This document shows positions 16,577-23,921 of a stretch of DNA of 64,000 nucleotides, piece after piece. How positions within the stretch are numbered: the first letter of the stretch is position 1; every line of letters starts with the position of its first letter. The stretch lies in NCBI RefSeq assembly GCF_018118585.1, contig NZ_CP069421.1, positions 2,852,001 through 2,916,000 of the forward strand, given 5' to 3'. The notes under the pieces are model-generated. The model was given only the letters and a program-made list of their open reading frames with translations. It made no database searches and was not told the DNA's origin. The position numbers and the translations under genes are program-made. This DNA is from Aristaeella lactis (GTDB lineage: Bacteria; Bacillota; Clostridia; Christensenellales; Aristaeellaceae).

Positions 16577-16897
16577 ATGAAAACAATCAAATATTACAAA
16601 CTTGTCCGGGATAAAATCCCCGAACTGATTGAAAAAGAAGGAAAACAAAGCGTCTGTTCTGTTCTTTCTGACGAAGAATACCTGGAATTCCTGGACCGGA
16701 AACTGTCAGAGGAACTGGAAGAATACCTGGAAGACAAGTCGATGGAAGAACTGGCGGATCTGCTGGAAGTGATGATGGCCGTGGCCAAAGCACGGGGCAG
16801 TTCCATCGAAGAAATTGAAAGAATCAGGCAGCAGAAGGCTGATAAGCGAGGCGGCTTTGAAAAGAAGATCCTTCTGGAGGAAGTGCGCATTGTATGA
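16577..16897 (+). CDS. MazG-like nucleotide pyrophosphohydrolase
   Basis: A 106-residue all-alpha NTP pyrophosphohydrolase of the HisE/MazG superfamily (COG4997 type). It begins YYKLVRDKIPELIEKEGK, typical for this group. The metal-binding acidic helix pairs are EELEEYLEDKSMEELADLLEV, with E-x-x-E and E-x-x-D spacing. The KRGGFEKKI segment near the end is also characteristic. It is probably a house-cleaning enzyme acting on non-canonical nucleotides. It is a single gene about 70 bases after the LRR gene. Confidence 0.85.
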   Translation: MKTIKYYKLVRDKIPELIEKEGKQSVCSVLSDEEYLEFLDRKLSEELEEYLEDKSMEELADLLEVMMAVAKARGSSIEEIERIRQQKADKRGGFEKKILLEEVRIV

Positions 16898-17129
16898 CGG
16901 GGATCCCTGTGCCTGTTTCTGACGGCTTCAGAACATTGATAACAAGGAAAAATTACGGTATAATACCTTTACTGCGGCGACCGGAAAGACAGTAAACAGG
17001 GCAGACTGTAAACCACCATTTTCTGTGATGGCCTGTTTTGTTTTATGCTGTCTGCGGCGCTCATACCGAAAAAAGACGGAATATACCCAGCCGGACAGGC
17101 AGAAGTACAACCGGAGGATGAGATCGACG

Positions 17130-17531
17130 ATGAGATTCAGGCATACGAACAGGCCGGGATTCCTGATCGGCCTTACCGATTTCATCACCGCCGGCTTTTT
17201 CTTTTTGTTTTATATGCCGCATGGCGGACTGCAGGACGAACTGGATGAGATCCTGCAGAAAAAGACGCAGCGGTATTGGAAAGCTTATCTGCTAGGGATT
17301 CCTACCCTGTTTATCTATACGCTGATCTGGATGGCACAGATCGCGGAAGAACTGAAAGCAAAAGCCGGGGAACTGGGGATAGAGGGCCCGCATACATCCC
17401 GGAGGCATATGGTTGGATGGTGTACGATCGGTTTTCCGTTCTTTGGTCCGATGATCGCCACACACCGGTTTTTCCGGACACTGAACAGGGTTGAAGCTGA
17501 ACTGAACCGCCGGAATACGGCAGCAGGATAA
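17130..17531 (+). CDS. Small membrane protein, DUF4234-like
   Basis: A 133-residue protein with two or three hydrophobic segments (FLIGLTDFITAGFFFLFYM, YLLGIPTLFIYTLIWMAQI and GWCTIGFPFFGPMIATHRFF). The C-terminal motif around THRFFRTLNRVEAELN resembles DUF4234-type proteins. Two ATG codons lie close together; the second (17130) is chosen because GGAGG directly abuts the first and lies 12 bases from this one. The function is not known. Confidence 0.6.
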   Translation: MRFRHTNRPGFLIGLTDFITAGFFFLFYMPHGGLQDELDEILQKKTQRYWKAYLLGIPTLFIYTLIWMAQIAEELKAKAGELGIEGPHTSRRHMVGWCTIGFPFFGPMIATHRFFRTLNRVEAELNRRNTAAG

Positions 17532-17605
17532 CCCTCCGGGCGCCCTGACAGGAAATTCCCCGCTTTATGTCGAAATAGAATAACAGGCAGAAAGCGGAGG
17601 AACAT

Positions 17606-17761
17606 ATGAACAACAAGTATGATCCTTTGTCGAAGGCGAAAAAGGGCGAACGCCCACAGGATCCCCCTCAGGAATCGCCCAAGGACTGTCCGGAAGCTAC
17701 AGTCCTGATTAGTGTTGATGATTTTTACGACCTGCTGATGGAACAACAGGAGCAAATGTAG
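17606..17761 (+). CDS. Small hydrophilic protein of unknown function
   Basis: A 51-residue acidic protein with a good ribosome binding site (AGCGGAGGAACAT) and a terminator ten bases after its stop. The N-terminal half is charged and Pro rich (KAKKGERPQDPPQESPKD). The C-terminal half is a predicted amphipathic segment, VLISVDDFYDLLMEQQEQM. The clean expression signals argue that it is a real gene. No family is recognised. Confidence 0.55.
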   Translation: MNNKYDPLSKAKKGERPQDPPQESPKDCPEATVLISVDDFYDLLMEQQEQM

Positions 17762-17769
17762 TATTGCCT

Positions 17770-17814
17770 GAAAAAGCCCGGGAGAGGGATTGATCCCCGT
17801 CCGGGCTTTTCTTC
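17770..17814 (+). terminator. Intrinsic terminator
   Basis: AAAAGCCCGG and CCGGGCTTTT pair around a GAGAGGGATTGATCCCCGT loop that can itself fold. It ends the 51-residue gene and faces the 3' end of the minus-strand HTH-TPR gene. Confidence 0.75.
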
Positions 17815-17829
17815 ATTTTGGTGTGCCGG

Positions 17830-18450
17830 TCATTCCCCTAACAGGATCGTCCGGATATGTTCATCGATCCGGGATGAGCTCAACCCCTGCTGAACCAGAG
17901 GCAGGATGACTTCACGGCTTTCCCGGGTGTGGGGCAGTTCGGAGGCAAGTCTGCCGGCTTTGTCCTCCCTGCCGGCTTTCAGGTACAGGAAGCACAGGGC
18001 TGCCCGCAGGGTTGCTTTCTGCTTTTCATTGGCGGAGAGCGGCAGTCCCCGCTCGATCAGCTCAATGGCTTCAGCTGTATCACCCTTCAGGGCCAGCGTG
18101 GCTGCCAGGCCCAGGATCATGCCCGGCATGTTCGGATAGATCAGCAGGGCTTCCCGGTAGGTCTTTTCAGCCTTGTCATACTCTCCGTTTTTCTGGTATT
18201 CCACCGCGGTCTTGTGAATGTTGTAACGGGTCTCTTCCGCCCGGATGGCATCCATGCCGATGAGCAGGTCAACGCTCGTCTCAAAGATATTGGCCAGTGC
18301 CGGGAGAAAGGCAATATCGGGATAGCTCTCACCGCGTTCCCACTTGGAAACGCTCTGCGCGGTGATCCCCAGGAACTCTGCCACTTCCTCCTGTGTCAGG
18401 TCTTTCGCGATCCGGTATTTCTTCAGGTTTGCCGGTAGATACATCATCAT
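17830..18450 (-). CDS. XRE-type HTH regulator with TPR-like repeats
   Basis: A 206-residue regulator. Residues 7-62 form a helix-turn-helix (LTQEEVAEFLGITAQSVSKWERG). Residues of about 75-170 are TPR-like helical repeats (GEYDKAEKTYREALLIYPN and GDTAEAIELIERGLPLS). Such HTH-TPR proteins often respond to peptides or protein partners. The start is placed at the second group of ATG codons because an upstream ATG lies inside the ribosome binding site (ATGGAGGAACAG). A perfect 12-base palindrome just upstream is a likely autoregulatory operator. Confidence 0.82.
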   Translation of the reverse strand: MMMYLPANLKKYRIAKDLTQEEVAEFLGITAQSVSKWERGESYPDIAFLPALANIFETSVDLLIGMDAIRAEETRYNIHKTAVEYQKNGEYDKAEKTYREALLIYPNMPGMILGLAATLALKGDTAEAIELIERGLPLSANEKQKATLRAALCFLYLKAGREDKAGRLASELPHTRESREVILPLVQQGLSSSRIDEHIRTILLGE

Positions 18451-18472
18451 CTGTTCCTCCATTGTGATATTT

Positions 18473-18484
18473 CAGAACGTTCTG
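18473..18484. promoter_or_regulatory. Palindrome CAGAACGTTCTG, possible HTH operator
   Basis: A perfect 12-base palindrome lies 23 bases before the start codon of the HTH-TPR gene, where a repressor would block the promoter. Autoregulation is inferred from position only. Confidence 0.4.
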
Positions 18485-18659
18485 TAAGCACATCATACCA
18501 CGGATCGGCAGAAATCCAATGGCGCAATAGTTGTGTTTTGTTCAACCGAGGTGAAGTGAGACGGACGGAACTGTCCCTGATGCCCCGGATTTGACGGTTT
18601 TCAATTGCCGGGATCCGGAGTATGATGAGGATACAGGAATGGCTGAAGGAGGAAAGGGA

Positions 18660-19565
18660 TTGACCATTTATTTCGCGCCGATGGAAGGCATGACGGACGG
18701 GATCCTGCGGCAGACCCATCACAGGATTTTCGGGGGAGTTGACGTCTACTGCCTGCCGTTTCACAAGCTGACCCAGTCCCTGTCCCTGCTGACCCGGGAG
18801 GAACGGGATATCGCTCCGGAGGAAAACGAGGGCCTGAATGTGCTGCCCCAGGCGCTGACACGGGATCCGGAACAGCTGTCCGCATGGCTGTATTATGTCA
18901 GTGAATGCGGTTATTCCTGCGCGGACCTGAATCTCGGATGCCCGTCCCCGACGGTGACCAAACGGGGCCGGGGAAGCGGCATGCTTCAGGACCCGGGTTA
19001 CCTGCGCACTTTCCTGGACCGCCTGTTCTCCAACACCCTTCCCGTATCACTTTCCGTCAAAACCCGGATTGGATATGAAAGCCCGGAGGAATGGCCGGAG
19101 CTGGCGGACCTGTTTGCTGACTATCCCTTTGCCCATGTGACCATCCACGCCCGGACCACAAGGGAACAATACACCGGCGCGGTTCATCCGGAAGCCTTTG
19201 AACTGGCACTGCGGAAGGGAATACCGCATCCGGTTTACAACGGAGACCTGCGGACGGTGGAAGACGTCCGGGCATTTGAGGAACGTTTTCCCGCGGCGGA
19301 AGCCGTGATGATCGGCCGCGGCCTGCTGGCCGATCCAGCCCTTGGCCGCCGGATCCGGGGCGGGAAAGAAGCAAGCGAAGAAGAACTGAGGAACTGGTAT
19401 ACGGCCCTTTATGAAGGATGGAGGGACCGGTTTGACAGAACGATTGCCCTTGGCAGGATCAAGAAGCTGATGGAATGGCCGAGTGAAGGGGATATCCGGC
19501 GGAAAAGGCTGCTGCGGAGGGCTGATAATATCGAAAGCTGCATCAGCGCGGTGCTTGGAGAGTGA
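18660..19565 (+). CDS. dus: tRNA-dihydrouridine synthase
   Basis: An FMN-dependent enzyme that reduces uridines in the tRNA D loop. The product begins MTIYFAPMEGMTDGILRQTHH; FAPMEGMTD is the flavin-binding Dus signature. DLNLGCPSPTVTKRGRGSG carries the catalytic Cys, followed by SVKTRIG, HVTIHARTTREQYTG and VMIGRGLLADP. The start is a TTG behind GGAGGAAAGGGA; an ATG 21 bases upstream lacks a usable site. With this start the product has about 301 residues, normal for the family. Which Dus subfamily it belongs to cannot be settled. Confidence 0.92.
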   Translation: MTIYFAPMEGMTDGILRQTHHRIFGGVDVYCLPFHKLTQSLSLLTREERDIAPEENEGLNVLPQALTRDPEQLSAWLYYVSECGYSCADLNLGCPSPTVTKRGRGSGMLQDPGYLRTFLDRLFSNTLPVSLSVKTRIGYESPEEWPELADLFADYPFAHVTIHARTTREQYTGAVHPEAFELALRKGIPHPVYNGDLRTVEDVRAFEERFPAAEAVMIGRGLLADPALGRRIRGGKEASEEELRNWYTALYEGWRDRFDRTIALGRIKKLMEWPSEGDIRRKRLLRRADNIESCISAVLGE

Positions 19566-19675
19566 AAAAGGTGCCGGATCCATAACCGGCATTTGTGTAA
19601 GGAACGGTTACAGGTAAACACGGTATAGAACCGCGGTCACAAATTCCCTACAATCATGCACGAAAGGAGGTGCGT

Positions 19676-20425
19676 ATGATGGCTTACAGAAACGCGCAGG
19701 AGATTTTTCCGGAAGGTCTCCTGAAGCAGATCCAGCGGTATGTCTCCGGCGAAACCATTTACATTCCGGCCGGGGAGGAAAGAAAAGCCTGGGGCGAGAC
19801 ATCCGGATACCAGCGCTATATCCGGGAGAGGAATGAAGAGATCCGTTCCGCTTTCGCAAAGGGTCTTTCCATTGAGGAACTGATGGACAAGTACGCGCTC
19901 TCCTATGATTCCATCAAACGAATCGTGTATAACAGGAGGGAGACCGCAATGCTGAAATACAGCGCAACATTATCATCCGCGAAGGCCTATGCCGACGCGG
20001 GCAAACTGGATGCATGGATCCATCTGTACCTGAATGAGGAAGGACGGAACATTCCTTTTTCCGACGGCCTGAAACTTTTTGACCGGTATTATTTCAGCCC
20101 GGCGGAGTTTCCGGTGAGCCTGTTCAAAAGATGCGCGGGCCCGGAACCGGAAATGAAATACCGGATAGACAAAGACTGGTGGGAACAGCGGGTCGCGGGG
20201 CTTGAAAAGTCTATCCAGTCCGATCCGGACATGCCGCCGCTGATCGTCCATTATACGGACGGGGAATTTGAACTGAATGACGGAAACCACCGCCTCCAGG
20301 CTTATGAGAACCTCGGGATCGAAAAGGCCTGGGTGATCATCTGGATCACGGAGGAAGCGGAACGGGACGACTTCATGAACAAGTACGGCGAATATGTGAA
20401 AAACTGCAAGGTTATCCGCCGGTAA
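19676..20425 (+). CDS. Fusion: CD3324-like HTH protein and ParB-like domain
   Basis: A 249-residue protein in two parts. Residues 1-90 match the CD3324-like (Mor-type) HTH family: YRNAQEIFPEGLLKQIQRYV, YIPAGEERKAWGE, then MDKYALSYDSIKRIVYNRR. CD3324-like proteins are normally about 90 residues and stop here. Instead the frame runs into a ParB/sulfiredoxin-like domain with PPLIVHYTDGEFELNDGNHR (the DGxHR-type motif) near residues 200-220. At the junction AGGAGGGAGACCGCA precedes an in-frame ATG (19949), a complete start for the second half. Either two genes fused, or two products are made. AAAGGAGGTGCGT precedes the first start. Confidence 0.7.
   Translation: MMAYRNAQEIFPEGLLKQIQRYVSGETIYIPAGEERKAWGETSGYQRYIRERNEEIRSAFAKGLSIEELMDKYALSYDSIKRIVYNRRETAMLKYSATLSSAKAYADAGKLDAWIHLYLNEEGRNIPFSDGLKLFDRYYFSPAEFPVSLFKRCAGPEPEMKYRIDKDWWEQRVAGLEKSIQSDPDMPPLIVHYTDGEFELNDGNHRLQAYENLGIEKAWVIIWITEEAERDDFMNKYGEYVKNCKVIRR
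19949..20425 (+). CDS. Internal in-frame start: ParB-like protein alone
   Basis: This is an alternative product of the preceding entry, 158 residues starting MLKYSATLSSAKAYADAG. Its Shine-Dalgarno sequence AGGAGGG is as strong as that of any gene nearby, with a spacing of about ten bases, and it lies exactly at the domain junction. It is listed because separate translation of the ParB-like part appears likely. The function of the domain here is unknown. Confidence 0.4.
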   Translation: MLKYSATLSSAKAYADAGKLDAWIHLYLNEEGRNIPFSDGLKLFDRYYFSPAEFPVSLFKRCAGPEPEMKYRIDKDWWEQRVAGLEKSIQSDPDMPPLIVHYTDGEFELNDGNHRLQAYENLGIEKAWVIIWITEEAERDDFMNKYGEYVKNCKVIRR

Positions 20426-20442
20426 GACAGGACGTGCATCCA

Positions 20443-20955
20443 ATGAGACTGATTGTGATTACAGGAACCTGCGGCGCGGGGAAATCCACGCTGCGGGACA
20501 GCCTGCCGGGAATGCTGGATCCGGAACGCTATGCCTGCGTTGATTCGGACGAAGTCGGGCTGAACTGGTGGGATTACGCCGGAACCGACCGGGAGGAAAA
20601 GTACGGAGAGGATACCCTGAAGCGGGCTGCCGGCATGGCGGCGGGGAAGGATCTGGTGTTTGTATCCTGCCTGAATCCGCAGGATTATTTCGCAAGGGCA
20701 GCTGCGCCGGAAGAGATTACAGCAACTTTTTTCATTGCCCTGTGCCCGCCGGATGAAGTGATCGAAAAGCGGCTGAAAGCCAGGCCTGAAGAGCGGGGAT
20801 TTACCTCGGATGAGATTATCCGGCCGCACCTGGAATATAACCGGTGGTTCCGGAAAAACCGGGGAAAGTTTTCACTTTTTCTTGATAACGGAAATGAAAC
20901 AGTGGAGGAAACCACCCGGAAAATCGCGGCGTTTATCCAAACTTTACCCGGATAA
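20443..20955 (+). CDS. P-loop kinase-like ATPase
   Basis: A 170-residue nucleotide-binding protein. Walker A is GTCGAGKST near the N-terminus (LIVITGTCGAGKSTLRDSL), and the short size with a C-terminal helix after LDNGNETVEETTRKI resembles small kinases or zeta-toxin/AAA_33-type ATPases. The segment CPPDEVIEKRLKARPEERG looks like the lid region. The ribosome binding site is weak, and a GTG nine bases upstream is an alternative start. The phosphoryl acceptor is unknown. It follows the fusion gene by 17 bases and ends before a terminator. Confidence 0.72.
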   Translation: MRLIVITGTCGAGKSTLRDSLPGMLDPERYACVDSDEVGLNWWDYAGTDREEKYGEDTLKRAAGMAAGKDLVFVSCLNPQDYFARAAAPEEITATFFIALCPPDEVIEKRLKARPEERGFTSDEIIRPHLEYNRWFRKNRGKFSLFLDNGNETVEETTRKIAAFIQTLPG

Positions 20956-20970
20956 GGACATCAAACAGAC

Positions 20971-21007
20971 CAGCCCGGCATCATGCTTCTGATGCCGGGC
21001 TTTCTCA
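20971..21007 (+). terminator. Intrinsic terminator
   Basis: AGCCCGGCATC and GATGCCGGGCT form an 11-bp stem with an eight-base loop, followed by TTCTC. The T-run is short. Confidence 0.7.
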
Positions 21008-21030
21008 TGAGATTTTCATCAGATTATTCA

Positions 21031-21069
21031 TTTGTTCGCCTTCCTATCAATGGGGCTGCATGATAAAAT
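21031..21069 (+). promoter_or_regulatory. Promoter of S51 peptidase gene with TTTGTTCGCCTT element
   Basis: TTTGTTCGCCTT begins 33 bases before a -10-like TAAAAT (21064-21069). The -35 hexamer itself (TTCCTA) is poor, unlike in ruvC and mrfA, so the shared element may be needed for activity or be a binding site for a regulator. Confidence 0.45.
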
Positions 21070-21111
21070 GATGACAGCAGTTTTGAATCGGGAATTCGGG
21101 AGGGAAGAACG

Positions 21112-21672
21112 ATGCGCGTTATGCTGACATCCTGCGGACTGGAGACTGAAAAGATAAAGAACCATTTTCTGGAAATGCTGGGCAAGGATCCGGCCGATGC
21201 CCTGGCCCTTTTTATTCCGACCGCAGCGATTGACGCGGATGCTGTGGCGGTGCTGCCCAAATGCATGGAGGACCTGCTGAAATGCGGCATTCCCAAAGAG
21301 AATATCAAGGTGTTTGACCTGCATGAGAGCATTCCGGAAGACGAACTGAAAGCTTTTGATGTGATCTATTTCTGCGGCGGACGGACTTCCTACCTGCTGA
21401 ACAGGATCAATGCCACCGGATTCCGTGATTCGCTTTTGTCCTACATTCGGGATAACGGTCTTGTGATCGGCGTCAGCGCGGGAAGCATCATTTTTGCGAA
21501 TAACCTGCCGGACAACCTTGGGCTGCTGGACACAAAGCTGGATGTTCACTGCGACAAGAGCAGCTTCAGCGGAAAAGTAAGCTTCCCGCCGGATGAGAAT
21601 ATCAGGCTGTCCAATAACGCCGCCATGCTGATCCGGAGCATTCCGGATGACGCGGAGATCATTGACGACTGA
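21112..21672 (+). CDS. Peptidase S51 family protein
   Basis: A 186-residue protein of the dipeptidase E group, shorter than the other S51 member in this window. The serine elbow is VIGVSAGSIIFA and the preceding loop is YFCGGRTSYLLN. FIPTAAIDADA is the usual early strand and loop. The start is the ATG after GGGAGGGAAGAACG. Its promoter carries the element also found before ruvC and mrfA. Substrate unknown; N-terminal Asp dipeptides are the classic substrate of the family. Confidence 0.82.
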   Translation: MRVMLTSCGLETEKIKNHFLEMLGKDPADALALFIPTAAIDADAVAVLPKCMEDLLKCGIPKENIKVFDLHESIPEDELKAFDVIYFCGGRTSYLLNRINATGFRDSLLSYIRDNGLVIGVSAGSIIFANNLPDNLGLLDTKLDVHCDKSSFSGKVSFPPDENIRLSNNAAMLIRSIPDDAEIIDD

Positions 21673-21704
21673 TCCTGACGCTGTCAGATGAACTGGGGAG
21701 AAAA

Positions 21705-22568
21705 ATGCTGTATCTGAGTACATTCACTTTTCCGGGTGAGGAAGCTGAAACCGACTTCATGTTTAACCTGAAGACCACTTATGATCAGTCGGTCTATCCC
21801 TACCGGATCCTGCCGAAGGCCGGCCTGGACGAGATCGTTTTCCGCCCGGTCACGATCCTGTACGGGGGAAACGGAAGCGGAAAGAGCACGGCGCTGAACG
21901 TAATAGCGGAAAAGCTGGGGCTGAAGCGGAACAGCGCATATAACCGGTCCCGGTTTTTTGAGAGCTTTGTGAACAGGTGCCAGGTGACCCTGGAGGAGGC
22001 GGTTCCCCCGGAAAGCCGGATCATTACCAGCGATGACGTGTTTGACATGATGCTGGATATCCGCTCCATCAATGAGGGGATCGACCGGAAACGGGAAAAA
22101 CTGGCGGAGGAGTATTATGAGCTGAAGCGGGAACGCTTCCGGATCAGTTCCCTGGATGACCTGGAGCATCTGCGCCGGATCACCGATGCCCGGAAGAAGA
22201 CCCGCAGCCGGTTTATCGAAGGAGAGTCCGGAAAGACCGTTCGGGAGCGTTCCAACGGAGAAAGCGCCCTCATGTTTTTCCAGACAAAGATTGAGCCGGA
22301 TACCCTGTGCCTGCTGGACGAACCGGAAAACAGCCTCAGCCCGGAAAACCAGATGATCCTGTCGGACTTTCTGACGGATTCCGTCCGGTACTGCGGGAAC
22401 CAGCTGGTGATCAGCACTCATTCACCTTTCCTGCTGGCTTTCCCGGGAGCGAAGATCATCAACCTGGATGACGGATCCCGGGTGGTGGACAGCTGGACGG
22501 AGCTGAAGAATCCCAGGGTATATTATGACTTTTTCAAAAAGCACGCTGATGAGTTTGAGGGAAACTGA
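21705..22568 (+). CDS. AAA family ATPase
   Basis: A 287-residue ABC/SMC-type ATPase. Walker A is YGGNGSGKSTALN (about 57-64), the signature-like RERSNGESALMFFQ comes near residue 185, Walker B is CLLDEPENSLSPE, and the switch His lies in LVISTHSPFLLA. A charged helical region (EKLAEEYYELKRERFR) separates the halves as a short coiled coil. Members of this group are often predicted ATP-binding proteins of unknown role. The next two genes follow closely (19-base gap, then an overlap), so a three-gene unit is likely. Confidence 0.8.
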   Translation: MLYLSTFTFPGEEAETDFMFNLKTTYDQSVYPYRILPKAGLDEIVFRPVTILYGGNGSGKSTALNVIAEKLGLKRNSAYNRSRFFESFVNRCQVTLEEAVPPESRIITSDDVFDMMLDIRSINEGIDRKREKLAEEYYELKRERFRISSLDDLEHLRRITDARKKTRSRFIEGESGKTVRERSNGESALMFFQTKIEPDTLCLLDEPENSLSPENQMILSDFLTDSVRYCGNQLVISTHSPFLLAFPGAKIINLDDGSRVVDSWTELKNPRVYYDFFKKHADEFEGN

Positions 22569-22586
22569 CGGAACGGAGGGACATCC

Positions 22587-22763
22587 GTGGAAGAAACGAA
22601 CGGGGAACCCAAAACCGCGGAGATGAAGAAGCGGGAACTGTATTTCCGGCAGAAGGAACTGCTGGATACATTCCTGGAAAACGGCGCGATCAGCCGCGCC
22701 CAGTATGACAAGTCCCTGGGGGATCTGACGGTGAAGATGGGAATTGACCCGGAGGAACGCTGA
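22587..22763 (+). CDS. Small protein preceding the radical SAM gene
   Basis: A 58-residue hydrophilic protein starting with GTG behind ACGGAGGGACATCC and overlapping the ATG of the radical SAM gene by one base (TGATG). It is mostly helical and charged (MKKRELYFRQKELLDTFLEN, ISRAQYDKSLGDLTVKMG). Similar short ORFs before SPL-like radical SAM genes are, to my knowledge, common in Clostridia. The tight coupling suggests a partner protein. No biochemical role is known to me. Confidence 0.7.
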   Translation: MEETNGEPKTAEMKKRELYFRQKELLDTFLENGAISRAQYDKSLGDLTVKMGIDPEER

Positions 22764-23635
22764 TGCATTTTGTGGACGCAAAGGGAATCCTGACCGGCGG
22801 CAAAGGCCGTTTCGGGATGAATATCTACCGCGGATGCTCCCACGGCTGTATTTACTGTGACAGCCGGAGCAAATGCTATCAGTTTACCCATGCGTTCGAA
22901 GACATTGAGGTGAAGCAGAACGCGCCGGAGCTGCTGGAGCAGGCCCTGAAGTCCAAACGGCAGAAGGCCATGATCGGAACCGGCTCGATGTCCGATCCGT
23001 ATATGCACTGTGAGGAACAGCTGGGCCTGACCCGGAAATGCCTGGAGATCATCTGCAAATACGGGTTCGGTGCGGCGATCCAGACCAAATCCGACCGCAT
23101 CCTGCGGGATATCGACCTGCTAGAGGAAATCAACAAAAGAGCCAAATGCGTTGTGCAGATGACCCTGACTACCTGGGACGAAAAACTGTGCGGGATCCTG
23201 GAACCCAGCGTCTGCAATACGCAGCGGCGGGTGGAGGTGCTGGAGGAAATGCGGAAACGGGGAATTCCCACGGTTGTGTGGCTGTCTCCGATCCTGCCCT
23301 TTATCAATGACACACCGGAAAACATCCGGGCGATCCTGGAAGCCTGCGCGCAGGTACAGGTGAAGGGAATCATCTGTTTCGGTATGGGGCTGACGCTGCG
23401 GGAAGGGGACCGGGAATACTATTACGCCGCCCTGGACAGGCACTTCCCGGGACTGAAGGAAAGATATATCCGGACCTATGGGAACGCCTATGAAGTTCCC
23501 AGTCCAAAAAGCCGGGAGCTGATGCATCTCTTCAGAACCTTCTGCCGGGACCACGGGATCATGAGCACGCCGGAGGAATGCTTCGGGTATATGAGTGAAC
23601 TCCCGGACAGGTTTGAGCAGATGACACTGTTTTAA
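22763..23635 (+). CDS. Radical SAM protein, spore photoproduct lyase-like
   Basis: A 290-residue radical SAM enzyme. The cluster motif is YRGCSHGCIYCDSRS (C-x3-C-x2-C, around residues 27-34), followed by the GTGSMSDPYMHCE segment and the late GMGLTLREGDREYYYAALDR that mark the SPL/Rv2578c group. Spore photoproduct lyase repairs thymine dimers, but this subgroup is broad and most members have unknown substrates. It is translationally coupled to the 58-residue protein upstream. It ends right next to a MITE-like repeat. Confidence 0.85.
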   Translation: MHFVDAKGILTGGKGRFGMNIYRGCSHGCIYCDSRSKCYQFTHAFEDIEVKQNAPELLEQALKSKRQKAMIGTGSMSDPYMHCEEQLGLTRKCLEIICKYGFGAAIQTKSDRILRDIDLLEEINKRAKCVVQMTLTTWDEKLCGILEPSVCNTQRRVEVLEEMRKRGIPTVVWLSPILPFINDTPENIRAILEACAQVQVKGIICFGMGLTLREGDREYYYAALDRHFPGLKERYIRTYGNAYEVPSPKSRELMHLFRTFCRDHGIMSTPEECFGYMSELPDRFEQMTLF

Positions 23636-23639
23636 GAAA

Positions 23640-23884
23640 TTCACAATTCATAATTCAGAATTCATAATGATAGTATGTGTGACAGGAAAACGAGGTTTCA
23701 TCACTCCTTTCAGTCGGTCGAAATGACATCAAAACGCTGTGAATAATCCAAAGAAGCGAACTTAATCTCCTCCCGAGGACTCTTTCCACCGGACCATATA
23801 TCACCCGACCTCAGGGAAGCCGGCAGCAAGAGATCTCCGTTCCTTTAATTATGAATTGTGAATTATGAATTCTGCATTATTTTC
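23640..23884. repeat. MITE-like element with inverted AT-rich ends
   Basis: About 245 bases with no gene. The left end TTCACAATTCATAATT (23640-23655) is repeated in inverse orientation as AATTATGAATTGTGAA at 23847-23862. Both ends are flanked by further AGAATTCATAATG / TTATGAATTCTGCATTAT copies. The interior lacks coding potential. Related AGAATTC-type strings occur between atpE and atpF and after atpG. Confidence 0.5.
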
Positions 23885-23893
23885 ATTTTCCCC

Positions 23894-23921
23894 TTGACGG
23901 ACAAGCTGAAAATGATAATAT
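23894..23921 (+). promoter_or_regulatory. Promoter of the polyamine operon
   Basis: TTGACG and TAATAT separated by 16 bases. No other promoter of this quality occurs before speA, so transcription would begin near 23928 and leave a leader of about 435 bases. Confidence 0.65.

Noticed and set aside
23640-23884. CRISPR array
   Set aside because: The repeats are inverted ends of one block, not regular direct repeats with spacers, and no cas genes are present in the window.
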